NCBI GenBank assembly: GCA_030148325.1
Contig: JASBTR010000077.1
Span: 1-33,378 of the forward strand
DNA length: 33,378 nucleotides
DNA from: Gammaproteobacteria bacterium
GTDB taxonomy: Bacteria > Pseudomonadota > Gammaproteobacteria > UBA6429 > Thiohalophilaceae
Direction: 5' to 3'
In this document: piece after piece, positions 15,899-24,276 of the stretch
Layout: each line of letters begins with the position of its first letter
How positions within the stretch are numbered: position 1 is the stretch's first letter
Position numbers and translations under genes: made by a program
The notes under the pieces: generated by a model
Told to the model about the DNA's origin: nothing
Seen by the model: only the letters and a program-made list of their open reading frames with translations
Databases searched by the model: none

Positions 15899-15997
15899 AA
15901 AAAAACGCCCGGTTTCACGCGCGGGGTGCGTGATACCTGGACGTCTTTGTCTACAGAGACCGACTTCGGCCAGGGGCGCCGCCAGCATTGGCGGCGC
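15899..15997 (-). promoter_or_regulatory. hairpin plus U-tract attenuator after nasT
   Basis: Five bases after the nasT stop, the RNA forms a perfect 8-bp stem GCGCCGCC-AAUGCU-GGCGGCGC (15997-15976) whose six-base loop also has A1 and G4. Further on, a region that can fold in alternative ways (UCACGC/GCGUGA or CCCG/CGGG) ends in seven U (15905-15899), 52 nt before the small ORF. This looks like a terminator, perhaps regulated like the nrt leader. The second hairpin has a seven-base loop, so the ANTAR assignment here is tentative. Confidence 0.5.
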
Positions 15998-16001
15998 AGA
16001 T

Positions 16002-16577
16002 TCACTTTATCAAGCTGGCGGCGTCGATCACGCTGGTGGCAATCTCGGCCAGGCGCTTGTTGCGCTGCATGGCCAGCTTGCGCAGAGCCGAATAGGCTTC
16101 CTCTTCGCTGCATCCGCGTTGCTGCATGAGCAGGCCTTTTGCTCGTTCTATAATCTTGCGTTGCTCCAGGCTGGCCTTTGTGCGTTCCAGTTCCTCGCGC
16201 AAGGACCGGGTTTCCTGGAAGCGGGTGACGGCAGCGGCCAGGATGGGCGCAACCCGATCTACCTGCAGCCCATCCACTACATAGGCGCTGACTCCGGCAG
16301 CCGTAGCATTTGCCGCGCTTTCCCGATTGCCCTGGCGGACGAACATCACGATAGGCAAGGGCCTGTTTTCTATGATCTGCCGAACCGATTCCAGCTCGGC
16401 TTCACCGTTGTCATCCAGATCCATGACGACCATATCGATTGCCCGTGATCGCAGTTCCGCATCCAGTTGTGCGCCGGTTTTGATCACGACGACGATCGAA
16501 CAGTTTTCCCGGTCAATGGCCTTTTCCAATAACGCCTGGTGTTGGGTGTTGTTAGAGACCAGTAGAATGTGCTGCAT
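16002..16577 (-). CDS. nasT: NasT-type ANTAR antitermination regulator
   Basis: A 191-aa protein. Residues 1-120 form a response-regulator-like receiver (MQHILLVSNNTQHQALLEKA, DMVVMDLDDNG, LPIVMFVRQ, GVSAYVVDGL). Residues ~125-190 are the ANTAR RNA-binding domain: SLEQRKIIERAKGLLMQQRG followed by CSEEEAYSALRKLAMQRNKRLAEIA. The ATG at 16577 has AAGAGAAA upstream; longer starts run into the promoter. NasT proteins bind paired hexaloop hairpins in nitrate-assimilation leaders and prevent termination, and such a leader precedes nrtA here. In many bacteria NasT is held by the nitrate sensor NasS; no nasS is in this window. Confidence 0.88.
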   Translation of the reverse strand: MQHILLVSNNTQHQALLEKAIDRENCSIVVVIKTGAQLDAELRSRAIDMVVMDLDDNGEAELESVRQIIENRPLPIVMFVRQGNRESAANATAAGVSAYVVDGLQVDRVAPILAAAVTRFQETRSLREELERTKASLEQRKIIERAKGLLMQQRGCSEEEAYSALRKLAMQRNKRLAEIATSVIDAASLIK

Positions 16578-16618
16578 CAGCGTTTCTCTTGTTACCTGCT
16601 TTGTTTGTCTTAACGCAC

Positions 16619-16634
16619 AGCAAAAGTAGTGCCA
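16619..16634 (-). promoter_or_regulatory. sigma54 promoter of the nasT unit
   Basis: The minus strand reads TGGCACTACTTTTGCT, an excellent -24/-12 match with GG-N10-GC spacing. The start would lie near 16608, about 30 nt before the nasT ATG. The regulator of antitermination would then share nitrogen control with its target operon. Confidence 0.8.
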
Positions 16635-16652
16635 ACAAACGTAACTGACTGA

Positions 16653-16792
16653 ATTAAGGAACCTCTGATTAATTACAACCTTGTCATTCCGGCGAAGGCC
16701 GGAATCCAGTAAGTACTTGATGCGTAACACATGGATTTCGGATCTCCGCTTCGCTACGTCCGGAATGACGAATTAATCAGAGCTTCCTTAAT
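16653..16792. mobile_element. MITE-like element with 22-bp terminal inverted repeats
   Basis: The ends 16653-16674 and 16771-16792 are inverted repeats differing at one position (core AAGGAACCTCTGATTAATT against AAGGAAGCTCTGATTAATT). Inside lies a second, imperfect inverted repeat: TGTCATTCCGG near 16682 and CCGGAATGACG near 16760, with GCGAAGG/CGCTTCGC-type patches. There is no coding capacity in ~140 bp. Structure and size match non-autonomous miniature elements. It sits 18 bp upstream of the -24 element of nasT. Confidence 0.8.
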
Positions 16793-17084
16793 GTAATGAA
16801 TCGTAATAGGCAGCATAAATGGCAGCGGATATGAGTACCAAAGAAATAGAAAGGGAAGTGAAATTTGCGCAAACCATTATCTGCGCGCACCGGGATAGTG
16901 CATTCCTGGTGGTAAATAGCGTGCACATGTAGATGATGAAGCACCATCAAGGAAATAAAATCTCATTGTGCGATCCATAAGTTGTAGCGGTGTGGCTCTT
17001 CTACCTGGGCCTGGCTATGCTGGACAAAAAGCATGTTGCCAGCCTGGCTAAATGGCGAAGCAATGTGCCATATTTTCAGTAGTA
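16793..17084. other. AT-rich spacer with an NtrC-like site
   Basis: The only supported signal is GCACCGGGATAGTGC at 16887-16901, a good match to the 15-bp NtrC site. It is ~285 bp upstream of the predicted nasT start, or ~145 bp if the 140-bp MITE is removed. No gene is convincing in this stretch. Confidence 0.5.
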
Positions 17085-17185
17085 TTCTGAATATGGTATT
17101 TTTCATGGTATTGCCACCAGTACTCAAAATTAAGCTATTGAAAATAAATCCTAAAAATGGCTCATTTACCATTAAGTGGGAGTAG
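17085..17185. repeat. dispersed ~100-bp repeat, copy 2
   Basis: Counterpart of 9741-9840, in the same orientation, sharing ATGGTATTTTTCATGGTATT and the terminal GTGGGAGTAG. A minus-strand frame passes through it, but its codon pattern does not match copy 1, so the repeat is treated as non-coding. Confidence 0.6.
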
Positions 17186-17503
17186 CCGGCGCCTGTTGGC
17201 AATGTTTGGCAATAGCAGCCATTTAACTGATCGTTCTACGAGTTCCTCCAGTGTCGGAGGGTGGGGCAGCCCATATTCGTTCTCCAGAGGTATTTACGCA
17301 GCGGCTGGCTATTATCAACTGTCTTTTCCCCGGTCAACATCTTGCACTTGCCATATGGGGTCTGGATCAACACGGTCGTGGTGCGATCCATTTGCATAGA
17401 TGGAACTTGCCCGGCATGGCCTACTCGGTGGCGGGATGAGGTGAATTCTTGCTTGTCGTGTCAGTCACCATCCGCCATGAATTATCCTTGACCTGAGGAA
17501 GGC
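17186..17503. other. unassigned spacer downstream of modC, possibly a decayed gene
   Basis: Several overlapping frames of 60-80 codons exist on the plus strand, with no ribosome-binding site and no recognised domain. The base composition resembles coding DNA, so a degraded mobile-element or gene fragment is possible, but no family could be named. No terminator for modC was found. Confidence 0.3.
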
Positions 17504-18568
17504 TTACTGTAGCAATGCGACGGCCTTGATTTGCGCATAGACCAGCATGCCGGGATGAAGCCCAAGGGCACGTCCTGAGCGTTTGGTAATGTGAGCCAGC
17601 AGGAGTTGTCCATCTTCCAGTTTCATTTCCACCAGCAGCCGGGAACCGTTGGTTTCCTGCAGATCGCTGATGACGATGGGCAGGATATTGAGAATGCTGG
17701 TGTCATGGTGTGCGCTCAGGGCAATACTGACATCCCGTGCGTGGATCTGCAGGCGTACATGATCGCCGGGTGTTTTGTTTTCCCTCGGCACGGCGATGCG
17801 GTTGCCGCTGCAATCGATAAAGGTCAGGTCGTAACTTTCATCATGGCCACTGACAATGCCGTCAAGTACGGCAGAGGCATTATCGAAGGCTGCCATAGGC
17901 AGTTTGAGTGAGGTCATGAGTTTTGTTGCTGGCCCGCTGGCCAGCACTCTGCCGTCTTCCAGGAGAATCATGCGGTCGGCCAGTCTGGCGACTTCCTCGG
18001 GATCATGGGAGACATAGATCAGCGGGATCTGCAGTTCATTGTGCAGGCGTTCCAGATAGGGCAGTATAGTCTGCCTGGTGCCATGATCCAGCGCGGACAG
18101 CGGTTCGTCCATCAGCAGCAGTTGAGGATCGGACAGCAGCGCCCTGGCAATGGCCACCCGCTGACGTTCGCCACCGGACAGGTTCTTTGGTGATCGTTGC
18201 AACAGGTGTCCGATACCAAGCATGTCTACAATGTCGTTCTGCCGCAAGCTACCGCCTGAGTTCTTTCTTTGTCCATAGCCGATGTTGCGCTGTACATTCA
18301 TGTGCGGAAACAGGCTGGCTTCCTGAAACACGTAGCCCACCGGGCGCTGGTGGGTGGGGCGCCAGTGATGTTCATCCTGCCAGGTTTCACCGTTGATCCG
18401 GCAGTGCCCCGACGCTTTTTGCAGGCCGGCCATGCAGCGCAGGATGCTGGTCTTGCCACAGCCGGATCGTCCGAACAGCGCAGTAACACCCCGTGCTGGT
18501 GTCTGGAAGCTTGCGTTCAGGTGAAAGCCACCGGGTTGCGCCATATAGAAGTTCACATCAATGCTCAT
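17504..18568 (-). CDS. modC: molybdate ABC transporter ATP-binding protein ModC
   Basis: A 354-aa protein. The ABC domain has Walker [10 protein letters not shown] (about 34-42), signature [16 protein letters not shown], Walker [13 protein letters not shown] and switch YVSHDPEEV. The C-terminal ~120 residues form the molybdate-binding TOBE domain ([44 protein letters not shown]). The ATG at 18568 ([15 protein letters not shown]) overlaps the end of modB by 11 nt; the longer frame is a shadow of modB. It energises molybdate uptake with ModA and ModB, supplying Mo for nitrogenase and for nitrate reductase. Confidence 0.92.
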   Translation of the reverse strand: MSIDVNFYMAQPGGFHLNASFQTPARGVTALFGRSGCGKTSILRCMAGLQKASGHCRINGETWQDEHHWRPTHQRPVGYVFQEASLFPHMNVQRNIGYGQRKNSGGSLRQNDIVDMLGIGHLLQRSPKNLSGGERQRVAIARALLSDPQLLLMDEPLSALDHGTRQTILPYLERLHNELQIPLIYVSHDPEEVARLADRMILLEDGRVLASGPATKLMTSLKLPMAAFDNASAVLDGIVSGHDESYDLTFIDCSGNRIAVPRENKTPGDHVRLQIHARDVSIALSAHHDTSILNILPIVISDLQETNGSRLLVEMKLEDGQLLLAHITKRSGRALGLHPGMLVYAQIKAVALLQ

Positions 18569-19238
18569 GACGACCCGTCTCCATGCGCTGCTCCAGGCGG
18601 TACATGAAGAACACCACCAGGAAGGAAAACAGCAACATGCCGCCCGATAGCCAGTGTGCCTGGGTGTATTCCAGCGCCTCCACATGGTCATAGATGGCCA
18701 CCGAGAGCACCCGGGTTTCACCGGGGATGTTGCCGCCGATCATCAATACGACGCCGAACTCCCCCACGGTATGGGCAAAACCCAGCACGGCGCCGGTCAG
18801 CAGCCCGGGGCGGGCCAGGGGCAGGGCGACAGTGAAGAAGGCGTACAGCGGACTGGCGTGCAGGATGGCGGCTACCTCCATGGGGCGCGGGCCCATGGCT
18901 TCGAAGGCATTGCGCACCGGCTGCACCACGAAGGGCAGGGAGTAAAGCACGGAGCCCACCACCAGGCCGGGAAGGGTAAAGGGCAGGGTGCCCAGCCCAA
19001 GGCTCGTGGTCAACTGGCCGATAGCTCCCTGAGGCCCCAGCAGCAACAGAAGATAGAATCCCAGAACGGTCGGCGGCAGTACCAGTGGCAACGCCACCAC
19101 GGCGCTGACCAGGTTTCGGCAGGCACATTGCGTGCGGCTCAACCACCAGGCCAGGGGTGTGCCCGCCAGGAGCAGAATCAGGGTCGTGAGACCAGCCAGT
19201 TTCAGGGTGAGCCAGACCGGCTCCCAATCCATGGCCAT
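18558..19238 (-). CDS. modB: molybdate ABC transporter permease ModB
   Basis: A 226-aa inner-membrane permease with five to six spans. [49 protein letters not shown] and [28 protein letters not shown] are standard ModB segments, the last being the family signature. It starts 1 nt after modA and overlaps modC. It forms the membrane channel for molybdate. Confidence 0.92.
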   Translation of the reverse strand: MAMDWEPVWLTLKLAGLTTLILLLAGTPLAWWLSRTQCACRNLVSAVVALPLVLPPTVLGFYLLLLLGPQGAIGQLTTSLGLGTLPFTLPGLVVGSVLYSLPFVVQPVRNAFEAMGPRPMEVAAILHASPLYAFFTVALPLARPGLLTGAVLGFAHTVGEFGVVLMIGGNIPGETRVLSVAIYDHVEALEYTQAHWLSGGMLLFSFLVVFFMYRLEQRMETGRHEH

Positions 19239-19239
19239 A

Positions 19240-20025
19240 TTATTTCTCCGCTAAGGGCAGGCCGGGGGGGGCAGCATCTCCACAGGCATAGCCATATTCC
19301 TTCACCCGTTGGCAGCTTTCCTCTGAAAAAAGAAAGTCCAGGAAGGCCAGGGCAGCCGGATTGTTCGCTCCGCGCTGTAACAGTTGTGCATCCTGCCTGA
19401 TGGGATCGTACATCGACTGTGGGGGTTGCCAGTGGGAACCCATGCCGATTCCTTTCACCTGCGACGCGGCCACAAAACCCAGTTGGGCGTTGCCGGTGGC
19501 GACAAACTGGTAGGTCTGGGCGATGTTCTCCCCCCTGACCAGTTTGGCGCGCAGGGCTTGAGCCTGCCCAAGCGCCTCGAGAATCTGCATCGCGCCCCTG
19601 CCGTAGGGAGCGGTTTTGGGATTGGCGATGGCGATACGCCGCACCTTTGCAGAGGCAAGTGCGTCACTGCCGGTAATCAGGTCGGGGGCATTGCTCCAGA
19701 GCACAAGCCTGCCGATGGCGTAGGTACGGGGGGATTGTCCCAGCCCGGCTTCATGCAGCAAGCGGGGACGTTTTTGATCGGCGGCCAGAAACACATCGAA
19801 CTTTGCGCCGTTGCGGATCTGTGCATAGAGCTTGCCGGTGGAGCCAAAGCTGAGCATCGTGCGGTAGCCGGTCTTTTCGCTGAAACGTCGGCCCAGTTCC
19901 TTCATGGGCGCACTGAAATTGGCGGCGACGGCCAGGCGCACCTGTTTGCCGGGCTCAGCGTTGGCCGTGAGAAACGCCAGACACAGGATAGCTATGAGGA
20001 ATAATTTTACAACCATCGGAAACAT
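19240..20025 (-). CDS. modA: molybdate-binding periplasmic protein ModA
   Basis: A 261-aa binding protein with a Sec signal peptide ([19 protein letters not shown], cleavage near residue 23). The mature part shows [65 protein letters not shown] and LGFVAASQ, all typical of ModA/WtpA-type oxyanion binders. It begins 11 nt after rnfH behind AGAGAGAAA, so it appears to be transcribed with the rnf genes. It captures molybdate (or tungstate) in the periplasm. Confidence 0.9.
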   Translation of the reverse strand: MFPMVVKLFLIAILCLAFLTANAEPGKQVRLAVAANFSAPMKELGRRFSEKTGYRTMLSFGSTGKLYAQIRNGAKFDVFLAADQKRPRLLHEAGLGQSPRTYAIGRLVLWSNAPDLITGSDALASAKVRRIAIANPKTAPYGRGAMQILEALGQAQALRAKLVRGENIAQTYQFVATGNAQLGFVAASQVKGIGMGSHWQPPQSMYDPIRQDAQLLQRGANNPAALAFLDFLFSEESCQRVKEYGYACGDAAPPGLPLAEK

Positions 20026-20036
20026 TTTCTCTCTGA

Positions 20037-20300
20037 TTATTCCATGTCACGGCGTTCCACGGTTTCAGGGTCGGCCGTGATCGGGCGATAGATTTCGATG
20101 CGCGCACCTTCTTCCACGGGTGCATCCAGTTTGGTGATCTTGCCGAAGATGCCTACCTTTTGCTGGCTGAGATCGATATCGGGAAACTGCTTGAGAATGC
20201 CGGAATGTTCAATGGCCTCGCGCACATTGCAGCCGTCCGGCACTTCCAGTTTTAACCATACCTGTTTGAACTTGTCGGCATAGGCGACACCTACATTCAT
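20037..20300 (-). CDS. rnfH: RnfH family protein
   Basis: An 87-aa ubiquitin-like (beta-grasp) protein: MNVGVAYADKFKQVWLKLEV, then VREAIEHSGILKQFPDIDL, VGIFGKITKLDAPVEEGARI and EIYRPITADPE. The final motif is diagnostic of RnfH. It lies 12 nt after rnfE, the usual last gene of nif-type rnf operons. Its molecular role is unsettled; genetic work in diazotrophs ties it to the Rnf complex and nitrogen fixation. Confidence 0.9.
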   Translation of the reverse strand: MNVGVAYADKFKQVWLKLEVPDGCNVREAIEHSGILKQFPDIDLSQQKVGIFGKITKLDAPVEEGARIEIYRPITADPETVERRDME

Positions 20301-20312
20301 GGCCTGTCTCCT

Positions 20313-21002
20313 TTATCCCGCCTTGCCGGGTTCTGCATCCAGAATGATGTCAGCGCTTTTTTCCCTGTCATTCCGGCTGCGTTCCATCACCCGTTTTCCG
20401 GCCAATAGAAAGGACAGGACGATGAAGCCGCCCGGTGGCAGGATGATCAGCAGGAAGCCCTTGTAGTCCGGAATTAAATGCAACTCCAGGGAACGGGCCC
20501 AGTCGCCCAGCAACAGACCGGCATTAGCGAACAGGGTGCCGCTGCCGATAATCTCGCGACTGGCGCCGAGTATGACCAGCGCCAGGGTGAAACCCAGCCC
20601 CATCATGATGCCGTCCACCAGGCTGGGCATAACCGGGTTGCGGGAGGCAAAGGCCTCAGCGCGACCGAGAATGGCACAGTTGGTGACGATCAGGGGGATG
20701 AACAGGCCGAGCACCTTGTGCAGATCGTGTACCCAGGCATTCATGCTCATGTCCACCAGGGTGACCAGCATGGCGATGATCAGGACAAAGATGGGGATGC
20801 GCACCTGGGGGGTGATGATGTTGCGCAGCACAGAGACGGACAATCCGGTCAGAATGAAGACCACCGTGGAAGCCAGTCCCATGCCCAGGCCGTTACTGGC
20901 AGTGCCGGTCACCGCCAGCAGGGGGCACAGCGCCAGGGCCTGGACGAAGACGATATTATTGTCCCACAGGCCATCTTTGGTAATTCGTTTATAGTCACTC
21001 AT
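20313..21002 (-). CDS. rnfE: Rnf electron transport complex subunit RnfE
   Basis: A 229-aa membrane protein with about six spans. MSDYKRITKDGLWDNNIVFV, QALALCPLLAVTGTASNGLGMG, SMNAWVHDLHKVLGLFIPLIVTNCAILGRAEAF and FTLALVILGASREIIGSGTLF match RnfE/NqrD. The cysteines in ALCPLL and TNCAIL are those that share a membrane [2Fe-2S] cluster with RnfA. The ATG at 21002 overlaps the rnfG stop by 4 nt. The C-terminal tail is charged and longer than in many homologues. Confidence 0.92.
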   Translation of the reverse strand: MSDYKRITKDGLWDNNIVFVQALALCPLLAVTGTASNGLGMGLASTVVFILTGLSVSVLRNIITPQVRIPIFVLIIAMLVTLVDMSMNAWVHDLHKVLGLFIPLIVTNCAILGRAEAFASRNPVMPSLVDGIMMGLGFTLALVILGASREIIGSGTLFANAGLLLGDWARSLELHLIPDYKGFLLIILPPGGFIVLSFLLAGKRVMERSRNDREKSADIILDAEPGKAG

Positions 21003-21646
21003 GGTGTTTTCTCCAATCCGGTATTGACGACAGGGTAGGTCAGTGCGGTCTTGTGTGAACCGAAAAATTCCAGCCCCCGCCTGATGGCGGCCACCACGCC
21101 GCGGGGCGTAATGGTGGCGCCGCTGAAGGAATCGAAGCGGCCGCCATCCTTTTTCACCTTCCACTTGTCGAGGGGCGGCTTGCCCAATGAAAGACCATTG
21201 AAACCGAGGATCCAGTCGCTGCGCGAGGCTTCGATGCTGTCGCCCAGGCCGGGGGTCTCGGCATGTTGCAGAACCCTGACGCCAAGGATCTTTCCGCTTG
21301 TGTCGACGCCGAGGATCAGGCGAATGTCACCGGCATAGCCCTTGCCGCTGATCTCCCAGGCCAGGGCGGTCAGTTTGCCGTCCCGGGTTCCCCGATAGAC
21401 GGTCAGGGGCAAACCCTTGTCATCCTTGAAGGCCAGTGGATTCGCGAGCAGGTCGTTGTCGTGTACAGCATCGGGAATGACCTGGGTGAGCGAGGCGCGC
21501 AAATCTTCAGCCAGGCGTTCGGCAATGGCATCCCGGGTGGCGAGGTTGCCCATGACCAGCAAGGCCGTGGCCACCAGGGAAAAGGCCCCCAGCAGGATCG
21601 CCTGGGTGCTGACTCGTTCCTTTGCCGGCGGTCTTTCACGGCTCAT
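20999..21646 (-). CDS. rnfG: Rnf complex FMN-binding subunit RnfG
   Basis: A 215-aa protein with one N-terminal membrane anchor (AILLGAFSLVATALLVMGN) and a periplasmic flavin domain. RILGVRVLQHAETPGLGD-type sequence and FDSFSGATITPRGVV (about residues 172-186) are present; the threonine in S-G-A-T is the covalent FMN site of this family. 4-nt overlaps with rnfD and rnfE show tight coupling. Confidence 0.92.
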   Translation of the reverse strand: MSRERPPAKERVSTQAILLGAFSLVATALLVMGNLATRDAIAERLAEDLRASLTQVIPDAVHDNDLLANPLAFKDDKGLPLTVYRGTRDGKLTALAWEISGKGYAGDIRLILGVDTSGKILGVRVLQHAETPGLGDSIEASRSDWILGFNGLSLGKPPLDKWKVKKDGGRFDSFSGATITPRGVVAAIRRGLEFFGSHKTALTYPVVNTGLEKTP

Positions 21647-22728
21647 GACTCTTCCCCCGAATCGGCATAGCTCAGGGGCTCGCCCTTGCGGTCACGTCCG
21701 TAGATACGTGGCCGGAGGTAATGATCGATCAGCGGCGTACAGGCATTCATGAGCAGCACCGCGAAGGCCACTCCCTCCGGATAACCGGCAAAGCTGCGGA
21801 TGATGTAAACCAGGGCGCCACAGCCGGCGCCGAACACCAGTTGTCCCCGGATTGATACCGGTGAAGTGACCAGATCGGTGGCGATGAAAAAGGCCCCCAG
21901 CATGGCGCCGCCGGACAGGAGATGAAACAGGGGATCGCTGTAGTGCAGCGGATCGATCAGGTGCATGATGCCCGCCAGCAGCGCCAGGGTGCCTAGCATG
22001 GCGACAGGGATATGCCAGGTAATGATTCGCTGCCAGATCAGGAGCAGGCCGCCGGCCAGGATCAACAGGGCGGAAATCTCGCCGAGACTGCCGCTGGCCG
22101 TACCCAGCAGCAACTGGCCGATGGAATCAGTCCCGCCCAGGGCCTGATCCACCGTAATACCGCGGCTCAACTCGGTCTTGATATGGCCCAGCGGAGTGGC
22201 GCTGCTCATGGCGTCATATATTGGCGAGTGACCGAAGATGATCTCAAGGCTCTCCAGCAGCCCCGGCGCCTGGGGTGAAAACAGGGGTTGGGGCCGGGTA
22301 AACAGGGTCATCTCCAGGGGGAATGAGATCAATAAGGCAACGCGCGCCACCATGGCCGGATTGAACAGGTTCTGGCCAATGCCGCCAAACACCTGCTTGC
22401 CGATGACAATGGCGATCAGGCCGCCGAGCACACCGATCCACCAGGGGGCCCAGGGGGGCAGGGTCATGGCCAGCAACCAGCCGGTCAATACCGCGGAGCC
22501 GTCCAGCAAAAAGGGCTTTTGCGGCTTGCCCATGAAATACAGTGACACGGACTCGGCCGCCAGCGCCGAGGCAATGGTCAGCAGGAATAGCAGAATGGCC
22601 GGCCAGCCGAACTGGTAGAGGCTGAGCGCCGTGGCAGGGAGCAGGGCCAGCATCACCAGGCCCATGGTGCGCCCGATACTTGAGCGTTCGTGGGTATAAG
22701 GACCGGCAACCAGGGATGCGTCGCTCAT
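21643..22728 (-). CDS. rnfD: Rnf complex subunit RnfD
   Basis: A 361-aa membrane protein with about nine spans. It carries GKQVFGGIGQNLFNPAMVARV and DAMSSATPLGHIKTELSRG; the threonine of the S-A-T-P motif is the expected covalent FMN site. The C-terminal half holds FIATDLVTSPVSIRGQLVFG and the SFAGYPEGVAFAVLLMNACTPLIDHY block, both hallmarks of RnfD/NqrB. It forms the ion-translocating core with RnfA and RnfE. Confidence 0.92.
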   Translation of the reverse strand: MSDASLVAGPYTHERSSIGRTMGLVMLALLPATALSLYQFGWPAILLFLLTIASALAAESVSLYFMGKPQKPFLLDGSAVLTGWLLAMTLPPWAPWWIGVLGGLIAIVIGKQVFGGIGQNLFNPAMVARVALLISFPLEMTLFTRPQPLFSPQAPGLLESLEIIFGHSPIYDAMSSATPLGHIKTELSRGITVDQALGGTDSIGQLLLGTASGSLGEISALLILAGGLLLIWQRIITWHIPVAMLGTLALLAGIMHLIDPLHYSDPLFHLLSGGAMLGAFFIATDLVTSPVSIRGQLVFGAGCGALVYIIRSFAGYPEGVAFAVLLMNACTPLIDHYLRPRIYGRDRKGEPLSYADSGEES

Positions 22729-24275
22729 GCCTGCGCTTCCTCAGCCGTCTTCGTTTCGTCAGACCCGCTGGATGTTGTCGATGCAGACCCTTCCCGGACC
22801 GCGGCTTCCCGCGCCTTTTTCTCGGCCATTTCCTTTTTCCGCCGGGCCATGGCCTCGCGTTTGGCCTTCTTGATGGCCTCCATGCGCGCCGTACGCGCCT
22901 CGGCCAGGCGTTTTGTCTCGCCCTGTTTGTGTTGTGCGCGCTGGCGCGCCGCCAGTTCCCCCTTGGCATAGTTGAAATACTGCACCAGCGGGATGTGTGA
23001 TGGGCAAACGTAGGAGCAGGAGCCACAGGCGATGCAGTCGAGCAGCCCCAGTTCCACCGAGGATTCCAGGCTGCCGGCGCGAATGTGCGCGGCCATGCTC
23101 AGTGGCAACAGGCCGCAGGGACAGGCCTTGACGCAACTAGCGCAGCGGATACAGGGCATTTGTTCCCGGCTCTGCGCTTCCTCTTCGTTCAGTGCGAGCA
23201 GACCGTTGCTGCCCTTGACCACGGGTACGCGCAGGCTGGGCAGGGGCTGCCCCATCATCGGGCCGCCGCTGATCAGCCTGGCGGGCTGATCGAAAAAACC
23301 GCCGCAGAACTTGATCAGGTCGTCCAGGGGCGTGCCGATCAGGGCGTGCACATTACGTGGCTGTCGTATGGCGCCACCGGAAACGGTGACCACGCGGGAG
23401 ATCAACGGGCGTCCATGGCGGAGCGCGTCGTTGACCGCGGCGGCCGTCGCCACATTGTGGACGACGACGCCAATATCGGCGGTCAGCCCGCGCGCCGGGG
23501 TTTCCTTGCCGGTCAAGGTCTGTACCAGATGTTTTTCCGACCCCATGGGGTAGCGGGTCGGTAGACCGATAATCTGCAATTCCGGGAATCCATCGGCCAC
23601 TGTTTTCATGGCCAGCTGGGCCTCGGGCTTGTTGTTTTCGATGGTGAAAAGGATCTGCCTGACACCCAGCGCCCTGGCTATCAACAGTACGCCATCACGG
23701 ATGTCCTGTGACCGCTCCCGCATCAGACGGTCATCGCAGGTGAGATAGGGCTCGCACTCAGCGCCATTGATGACCAGGGTATGCAGTTTGTAGCGTTTGT
23801 GCAGGCTGAGTTTTACCGCGGAAGGGAAGGTCGCTCCGCCCATGCCCACGATGCCAGCCTCGGCGACCCGCTGCGCAATCTCCTCCGGTGAGAGCGTAAA
23901 AGGATCAGCGACGCTCTCGCAGTCGTCATCCCATTCGTCGTATCCGTCGGGTTTCAGGGTGATGGTGCGAACCAGTAGATCGGAGGAATGATGAGCCGGA
24001 TAACCGCCGATACCCATGATCCGGCCCGAGGTGGGCGCATGCACCGGGGCGGAGATCATGCCCTGACTGCGCGCCAGGAGCTGACCCTTGCGCACTACCT
24101 GCCCCCGTCTGACCAGCGGTTCGGCCGGGGCGCCAATATGTTGCTGCAGGGGGATATGCAACAGGGTGGGCATAGGCAGGTTTTCAATGGCCTGCCTGGC
24201 ACTCAGACGTTTGTGGTCGTCCGGATGCACGCCGCCGCGGATGCGGAATAATCGTATGTTTGCAAGGACTGCCAT
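22725..24275 (-). CDS. rnfC: Rnf complex iron-sulfur/flavin subunit RnfC
   Basis: A 516-aa peripheral subunit. The N-terminal domain (GGVHPDDHKRLSARQAIENLPMP) precedes a flavin/NADH-type fold with GIVGMGGATFPSAVKL and INGAECEPYLTCDDRLM. Two [4Fe-4S] motifs follow, CIRCASCVKACP (from C375) and CIACGSCSYVCP (from C414). The last ~80 residues are a Lys/Ala/Glu-rich coiled tail, as in many gammaproteobacterial RnfC proteins. It would exchange electrons with NADH. The start lies 1 nt after the rnfB stop; the ribosome site is weak. Confidence 0.93.
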   Translation of the reverse strand: MAVLANIRLFRIRGGVHPDDHKRLSARQAIENLPMPTLLHIPLQQHIGAPAEPLVRRGQVVRKGQLLARSQGMISAPVHAPTSGRIMGIGGYPAHHSSDLLVRTITLKPDGYDEWDDDCESVADPFTLSPEEIAQRVAEAGIVGMGGATFPSAVKLSLHKRYKLHTLVINGAECEPYLTCDDRLMRERSQDIRDGVLLIARALGVRQILFTIENNKPEAQLAMKTVADGFPELQIIGLPTRYPMGSEKHLVQTLTGKETPARGLTADIGVVVHNVATAAAVNDALRHGRPLISRVVTVSGGAIRQPRNVHALIGTPLDDLIKFCGGFFDQPARLISGGPMMGQPLPSLRVPVVKGSNGLLALNEEEAQSREQMPCIRCASCVKACPCGLLPLSMAAHIRAGSLESSVELGLLDCIACGSCSYVCPSHIPLVQYFNYAKGELAARQRAQHKQGETKRLAEARTARMEAIKKAKREAMARRKKEMAEKKAREAAVREGSASTTSSGSDETKTAEEAQA

Positions 24276-24276
24276 C

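Noticed and set aside
16963..17202. 79-codon minus-strand frame crossing the dispersed repeat
   Set aside because: The homologous repeat copy at 9741-9840 does not preserve this frame, so coding is unlikely.
17157..17491. overlapping plus-strand frames of 62-80 codons
   Set aside because: No ribosome-binding site, no domain, and one begins within a dispersed repeat; kept only as an unassigned spacer.
22244..23026. 260-codon minus-strand frame over the rnfC-rnfD junction
   Set aside because: It is an alternate frame of two conserved genes; Arg/Pro-rich translation typical of GC-rich frame shadows.
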